NCBI GenBank assembly: GCA_002427975.1
Contig: DIZT01000260.1
Span: forward strand, 298 to 8,237
Reading direction: 5' to 3'
Source of the DNA: Micrococcaceae bacterium UBA6021
GTDB taxonomy: Bacteria; Actinomycetota; Actinomycetes; Actinomycetales; Micrococcaceae
Length of the DNA: 7,940 bases
In this document: in pieces, positions 5,274 to 7,940 of the stretch
Numbering within the stretch: the first letter of the stretch is position 1
Layout: every line of letters begins with the position of its first letter
Notes under the pieces: generated by a model
The model's input: only the letters and a program-made list of their open reading frames with translations
Databases searched by the model: none
Told to the model about the DNA's origin: nothing
Program-made: the position numbers and the translations under genes

Positions 5274-6265
5274 TTGCGCGGCCCTGAGGTGGAGGCGCGC
5301 ACCAGAAGTTCAGGTTCCAGAACGACGTGGTCTACCGATCCGTTCAGGTTCTGCTTTTCTGCCAGCTCGATCGCGATGTTTCCCATGTCAGCAATCGGCT
5401 GCCGCACTGTGGTCAGGGGAGGGTTGAACCGGGCGCCCAATGCCAAGCCGTCAAAGCCCATGACCGATACGTCCTCCGGCACGCGGATACCGCTTTGGCC
5501 AAGGGCCGAGATCACCGCGAAGGCGACCATGTCATTGGCGGCGATAATCGCCGTCGGTGGGTTGTCCATCTCAAGAAAGTGCTTTGCCGCGCGCGCACCT
5601 GCGTCCGGATCGGAGCCGCTGTCGAGTACAAGGGGCGTGCTGCTGCCTTCCGCTGACAGCTCCAGATACGCGTCCATCCGGTCCTGCGCAGTGTGGGTCC
5701 CGGAGATACCGGAAACGTAGCCGATCGAGGTGTGCCCCAGGGAACGCAGGTGCTCTAGGGCGAGGACTATTCCGCGGCGGCTGTCTACGGTGACGGTTGG
5801 AACCGAGGAGTCGCCTTCGACGCGGTCGATCACTACCACCCGGTGGCCGAAATCGAAGCGCTTGAGGGCGTCGGTATCGACTTTCGTCGAGGGCGCGACG
5901 ATTCCGAAGGGTGCGTACATGGCCTGCATGGCGGTGAAGTATCCCTCGGTCTTGGCAGGGTCTCCGTTCGTGACACACAGCAGCAGCTGGTAGCCGCGCT
6001 CATCAGCGGCCTGCGTCATGGTCTTGGCAAGTTCTGCAAAGAACGGGTTGGTGATGTCGGGCACGATCAGGGGGACGAAGGTGCTGGTCTTTCGACGCAA
6101 CGCCTGGGCGAGCGGGCTCATCGTGTAGCCGAGCCCCTCTGCGATGCGGAGGATGTGTTCACGGGTTTCGCTTTTTACCGCTTCCGGCCGGGAGAATGCC
6201 CGGGAGACGGTGGACCGGTGGACACCGGCGGCCTTCGCGACGACGTCGATACTCAGATCAGGCAT
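5270..6265 (-). CDS. LacI-family transcriptional regulator
   Basis: LacI/GalR-type regulator, 331 residues, the standard length. Residues 4-24 form the N-terminal helix-turn-helix (IDVVAKAAGVHRSTVSRAF), followed by the hinge region SPLAQALRRKT (50-60) and a periplasmic-binding-protein-like sensor domain. The sensor domain shows typical signatures: VPDITNPFFAEL (68-79), AANDMVAFAV, VPEDVSVMGFDG and LEPELLVRAS. It most likely represses the operon it lies in and is released by a sugar or pathway intermediate. The ATG at 6265 was chosen because GGAGGA lies eight bases upstream and the family starts here; an open frame extends 50 codons further but is not LacI-like. It overlaps the preceding Gfo/Idh gene by eight bases and the VOC gene by four. 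As second gene of the operon it would be autoregulated. Likely targets are the repeats at 7261-7286 or the palindrome at 7314-7324. Confidence 0.92.
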   Translation of the reverse strand: MPDLSIDVVAKAAGVHRSTVSRAFSRPEAVKSETREHILRIAEGLGYTMSPLAQALRRKTSTFVPLIVPDITNPFFAELAKTMTQAADERGYQLLLCVTNGDPAKTEGYFTAMQAMYAPFGIVAPSTKVDTDALKRFDFGHRVVVIDRVEGDSSVPTVTVDSRRGIVLALEHLRSLGHTSIGYVSGISGTHTAQDRMDAYLELSAEGSSTPLVLDSGSDPDAGARAAKHFLEMDNPPTAIIAANDMVAFAVISALGQSGIRVPEDVSVMGFDGLALGARFNPPLTTVRQPIADMGNIAIELAEKQNLNGSVDHVVLEPELLVRASTSGPRK

Positions 6266-7238
6266 GTTCTTTTCCTCCGTGCTGGTCGTCATAGGCCTGC
6301 CAAATGGGGCGCATGACGTCTTCGAGCTGGGCCAGCGTCGGCAGGCCCCGGAATCCATCTTCCAGCGTTTGGGCGACACGTCGCACGAACGGATCATAGA
6401 GCGGGTCGCTGTCAACGTTGATCACGGCCGACTCGGTTGTCCCGTCCAGCGTGGTGAACGTGGCAGAACCGTCTGAGTCGACAGAGGCGAATCCGGCCTC
6501 GCCGACTGACGTGTAGCTGCAGTAGCGCTTCAACGGCGAACCCGGGAACGCGTACCCCACCTCGATGATGGCTTCACGCCCGCTCGGGGTGGTAATGATG
6601 AGGCTGGCATGGTCCTCAACACCCGCACCGTGCAGAACGGAAGAGAGCCGGGAATCTACGTTCTCCGCTGACTCGTTACTGCTCTGCAGGAACAGATCGA
6701 CAAAATGCGGTGCCAGATTCGCCAAGCAACCACCACCTGCAGCAGCAGGGTCCAGCATCCAAGGATTGCCGTTATCCCGGTAGCGCGAGGGCGGCCCGGC
6801 GATAAAGGAGATTCTCTGGTACGTCGGACGACCGGCCTTGGCCAGCCAACGGTCGGTGGGGCCGCCCCGCTGAACGAACGGGACTGTCGCGGGCACACCG
6901 GCCGCTTCCGCGGCCTTCCGCACCCCGGAAAGTTCCGCAAGGGAGGTGCCCAGAGGCTTCTCTACCACGAACGGAATGCCGCGCTCGATCAGCGCAAGAC
7001 ACTTTTCCGCCATGCCACTGTGCGGGCCAAAGACATAGGCAAGCCCGAGATCCGGCAGATCCACCAGGCTCCGCCAGTCAGCCTCTACGGGAGCGCTCCA
7101 CGCTTCCGCAAGTCCCCGGACGAGCGATACGTCCTCGTCACTGATGCCGACGACCTGGTGTTCTTCGCCGATCGCCCGCGTACAGAGCGGGACGTGCCAG
7201 TGCGAAGCACCAAGGATGATCGTGCGTGGTCCACTCAT
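6258..7238 (-). CDS. Gfo/Idh/MocA family oxidoreductase (proximal copy, atypical motifs)
   Basis: First gene of the leftward operon, 326 residues, Gfo/Idh/MocA family. The first strand and turn read ILGASHWHVPL (8-18), so the usual GxGxxG is reduced to one glycine with Ser12 and His15 in place of the others. VEKPLG (92-97) keeps the EKP motif with Lys94. In the substrate domain, GGGCLANLAPHFVDLFL (168-184) matches the family catalytic helix, with His178 and Asp181 kept but Asn174 where an Asp is usual four residues before the His. It is clearly divergent from the distal copy, so not a recent duplicate. The ATG at 7238 has AAAGGGG eight bases upstream, and the promoter at 7291-7319 serves it. 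It may be a dehydrogenase, a reductase or an enzyme that retains its cofactor. Reaction unknown. Confidence 0.85.
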   Translation of the reverse strand: MSGPRTIILGASHWHVPLCTRAIGEEHQVVGISDEDVSLVRGLAEAWSAPVEADWRSLVDLPDLGLAYVFGPHSGMAEKCLALIERGIPFVVEKPLGTSLAELSGVRKAAEAAGVPATVPFVQRGGPTDRWLAKAGRPTYQRISFIAGPPSRYRDNGNPWMLDPAAAGGGCLANLAPHFVDLFLQSSNESAENVDSRLSSVLHGAGVEDHASLIITTPSGREAIIEVGYAFPGSPLKRYCSYTSVGEAGFASVDSDGSATFTTLDGTTESAVINVDSDPLYDPFVRRVAQTLEDGFRGLPTLAQLEDVMRPIWQAYDDQHGGKEHA

Positions 7239-7260
7239 CTGCCAGCCCCTTTGCTAAGTC

Positions 7261-7286
7261 TGAGATCGATTGCTGAGATCGGTTGC
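7261..7286. repeat. Tandem 13-bp direct repeat, likely operator
   Basis: TGAGATCGATTGC (7261-7273) is followed immediately by TGAGATCGGTTGC (7274-7286), differing at one base. The pair covers the expected start of leftward transcription. Each unit has a central CG with partial dyad symmetry (for example GA..CG..GC), the general style of LacI-family half-sites, though neither is a good palindrome. A repressor bound here would block the leftward promoter. Confidence 0.5.
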
Positions 7287-7290
7287 ATTC

Positions 7291-7319
7291 AGCGTATGGA
7301 TAGTGGGAAAGTTTGTCAA
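7291..7319 (-). promoter_or_regulatory. Leftward operon promoter
   Basis: On the minus strand a perfect -35 TTGACA (7319-7314) is followed after exactly 17 bases by TACGCT (7296-7291), which fits the actinobacterial TAnnnT -10. Transcription would begin near 7284, leaving a leader of about 46 bases before the ATG at 7238. This is the clearest promoter in the window. Confidence 0.65.
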
Positions 7320-7324
7320 CGACA
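7314..7324. promoter_or_regulatory. Short palindrome overlapping the leftward -35
   Basis: TGTC-AAC-GACA is an inverted repeat with 4-base arms that contains the whole -35 hexamer of the leftward promoter. A second TCAAC occurs 11 bases further on (7327-7331, after 7316-7320), one helical turn away. It is a candidate binding site for the LacI regulator or another factor, but the arms are short. Confidence 0.35.
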
Positions 7325-7334
7325 CTTCAACAAA

Positions 7335-7372
7335 GGCCCGGGGCGCTCCAGAACATGGAGACCGCCCGGGCC
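7335..7372 (+). promoter_or_regulatory. Strong stem-loop in the aldolase 5' leader
   Basis: GGCCCGGG (7335-7342) pairs perfectly with CCCGGGCC (7365-7372). Inside it CTCCA (7346-7350) pairs with TGGAG (7356-7360) around a GAACA loop, separated from the outer stem by a small asymmetric internal loop. The structure ends three bases before the ribosome binding site of the aldolase. There is no T-run, so it is not a simple terminator. It may control translation, protect the mRNA 5' end or act as a DNA site. Confidence 0.5.
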
Positions 7373-7388
7373 GCGAGAAAGGCCAGTA

Positions 7389-7940
7389 ATGTACAAAAAA
7401 CTTCGGACCCTCGAGACGATCGACCGATCCGGCGCCGTCCTCATCGTGCGCCTTGCAAACGAAGAGCAGGCAGAACGCGTGGCGGAGGCTGCCATCGCCG
7501 GAGGCTTTCGCGCCCTTGAAATCACGCTCTCGATCCCGGGTGCAGTGGACGTGATCCGTCGGCTCACCGCCAGGCACGGCGCCGATGGCGTAGCGGTCGG
7601 AGCCGGAACAGTTCTGGACGAGCACTCAGCCTACGAGTGCATCCGCGCCGGCGCCGACTTCCTGGTCAGCCCCCAGCTGAACCCGGCAATGATCCGGATG
7701 GCCAACCGGTACCAGGTGCCGACAATCAGCGGTGCATACACGCCCACGGAGCTTATTGAGACCGCCGAAGCCGGCTCTGACATCCTCAAGCTCTTCCCCA
7801 CCGAAGCCGGCGGCATCCCCTACGCAAAATCGGTCCTCGCCCCCCTGGCGCACCTGCCGATCATGCCGGCAGGCGGCGTCACCCCCGGGAATGTCGCCGA
7901 ATGGTTCGCCGCCGGCGTCGCCTGCGTTGGCGTCGGCAGC
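7389..7940 (+). CDS. KDPG/KHG-type class I aldolase (3' end cut by window)
   Basis: Pyruvate-forming aldolase of the 2-keto-3-deoxy-6-phosphogluconate / 4-hydroxy-2-oxoglutarate family; 184 codons are seen of a protein normally just over 200. Members split a 2-keto-3-deoxy acid (phosphate) to pyruvate and an aldehyde through a lysine Schiff base. The lysine is Lys134 in ILKLFPTEA (132-140), and the catalytic Glu is Glu44 in ALEITL. VGAGTVL (70-76) and MPAGGVTPGN (159-168) are the family pyruvate- and phosphate-loop segments. The position equal to Arg49 of E. coli Eda (TLRT) is Ser48 here (TLSIPGA), so the substrate may not be KDPG itself. GAGAAAGG lies six bases before the ATG. Transcribed divergently from the operon and preceded by a strong leader hairpin. 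The gene runs off the right edge with no stop. Confidence 0.88.
   Translation, partial: MYKKLRTLETIDRSGAVLIVRLANEEQAERVAEAAIAGGFRALEITLSIPGAVDVIRRLTARHGADGVAVGAGTVLDEHSAYECIRAGADFLVSPQLNPAMIRMANRYQVPTISGAYTPTELIETAEAGSDILKLFPTEAGGIPYAKSVLAPLAHLPIMPAGGVTPGNVAEWFAAGVACVGVGS

Larger units (their letters stand above)
7239..7388. promoter_or_regulatory. Divergent regulatory region between operon and aldolase
   Basis: The 150 bases between the two divergent start codons hold the leftward promoter, a tandem repeat, a palindrome, a strong hairpin and both ribosome binding sites. No promoter for the rightward aldolase can be called with confidence; the best guess (TTGCTG 7270, TATGGA 7295) has a 19-base spacer and poor matches. 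The compact arrangement suggests both directions answer to the same regulator. Confidence 0.7.

Noticed and set aside
4605..5720. Long rightward open frame (371 codons) opposite the VOC and LacI genes
   Set aside because: It is antisense to two well-supported genes; long antisense frames are common in high-GC coding DNA and its translation shows no family motifs.
5270..6415. LacI regulator extended upstream to 381 residues
   Set aside because: The first 50 residues lie over the Gfo/Idh 3' end and do not resemble LacI; the ATG at 6265 has a good ribosome binding site and gives the standard helix-turn-helix N-terminus.
1898..7238. Assignment as a levoglucosan (lgd) or inositol (iol) operon
   Set aside because: The fold classes overlap, but both Gfo/Idh proteins (326 and 332 residues) are shorter than levoglucosan dehydrogenase as I recall it, other iol genes are missing, and sequence alone does not support naming the substrate.
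7335..7372. Intrinsic terminator between the divergent genes
   Set aside because: The stem is strong but has no T-run on either strand and sits directly before a ribosome binding site.
7254..7625. Leftward open frame opposite the aldolase start and intergenic region
   Set aside because: It runs antisense to the aldolase, whose catalytic motifs are clear, and through the promoter region.
1..7940. CRISPR array, tRNA, rRNA, insertion sequence or prophage genes
   Set aside because: No regularly spaced repeats, no cloverleaf or rRNA-like sequence recognised by eye, and no transposase, integrase or terminal inverted repeats seen.

Overview
The window looks like chromosomal DNA from a high-GC actinobacterium, most likely a soil member of the Micrococcaceae (Arthrobacter, Pseudarthrobacter or Paenarthrobacter). 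This rests on strong G/C preference at third codon positions, TAnnnT-type -10 boxes and the gene mix. Genus is an inference from style; no rRNA or marker gene is present.

Layout. (1) 1-949, rightward: the possible last codons of an upstream gene, then a two-gene type II toxin-antitoxin module with a Phd-like antitoxin and a RelE/ParE-like toxin. A palindrome sits between candidate -35 and -10 boxes, and the -10 is so close to the antitoxin ATG that the message may be leaderless. (2) 950-1897: about 950 bases with no convincing intact gene. It holds one unrecognised weak ORF, a possible relic of a histidine-phosphatase N-terminus, several hairpins or palindromes, and a hairpin plus T-run that reads as a terminator for leftward transcription. 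(3) 1898-7238: a tight leftward operon. In order of transcription it encodes a Gfo/Idh/MocA oxidoreductase, a LacI-family regulator, a VOC protein, a xylose-isomerase-like TIM-barrel protein, a second Gfo/Idh/MocA oxidoreductase, a 24-26 residue small ORF and an NAD-type short-chain dehydrogenase. Most junctions overlap or nearly touch (8 nt overlap, 4 nt overlap, 1 nt gap, 4 nt overlap, about 80 nt gap, 4 nt overlap). (4) 7239-7388: a divergent regulatory region with a good leftward promoter (TTGACA, 17 nt, TACGCT), a tandem 13-bp repeat at the expected transcription start, a short palindrome on the -35, and a strong hairpin in the leader of the rightward gene. (5) 7389-7940, rightward: a KDPG/KHG-type aldolase cut by the window edge.

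How the genes may work together. Regions 3-5 form a LacI-controlled carbohydrate catabolic locus. Three dehydrogenase-type enzymes could oxidise (or re-reduce) a sugar, sugar acid, cyclitol or glycoside. The metal-dependent TIM-barrel and VOC proteins could isomerise, epimerise, eliminate or dehydrate the keto intermediate. A class I aldolase could split a 2-keto-3-deoxy acid to pyruvate plus an aldehyde. The substrate cannot be read from the sequence. No transporter, dehydratase or kinase lies inside the window; they may lie beyond its right edge. The most unusual points are the enzyme combination, the non-standard active-site and nucleotide-motif residues in both Gfo/Idh proteins, the overlapped small ORF, and the layered regulatory architecture at both the toxin-antitoxin and aldolase promoters.
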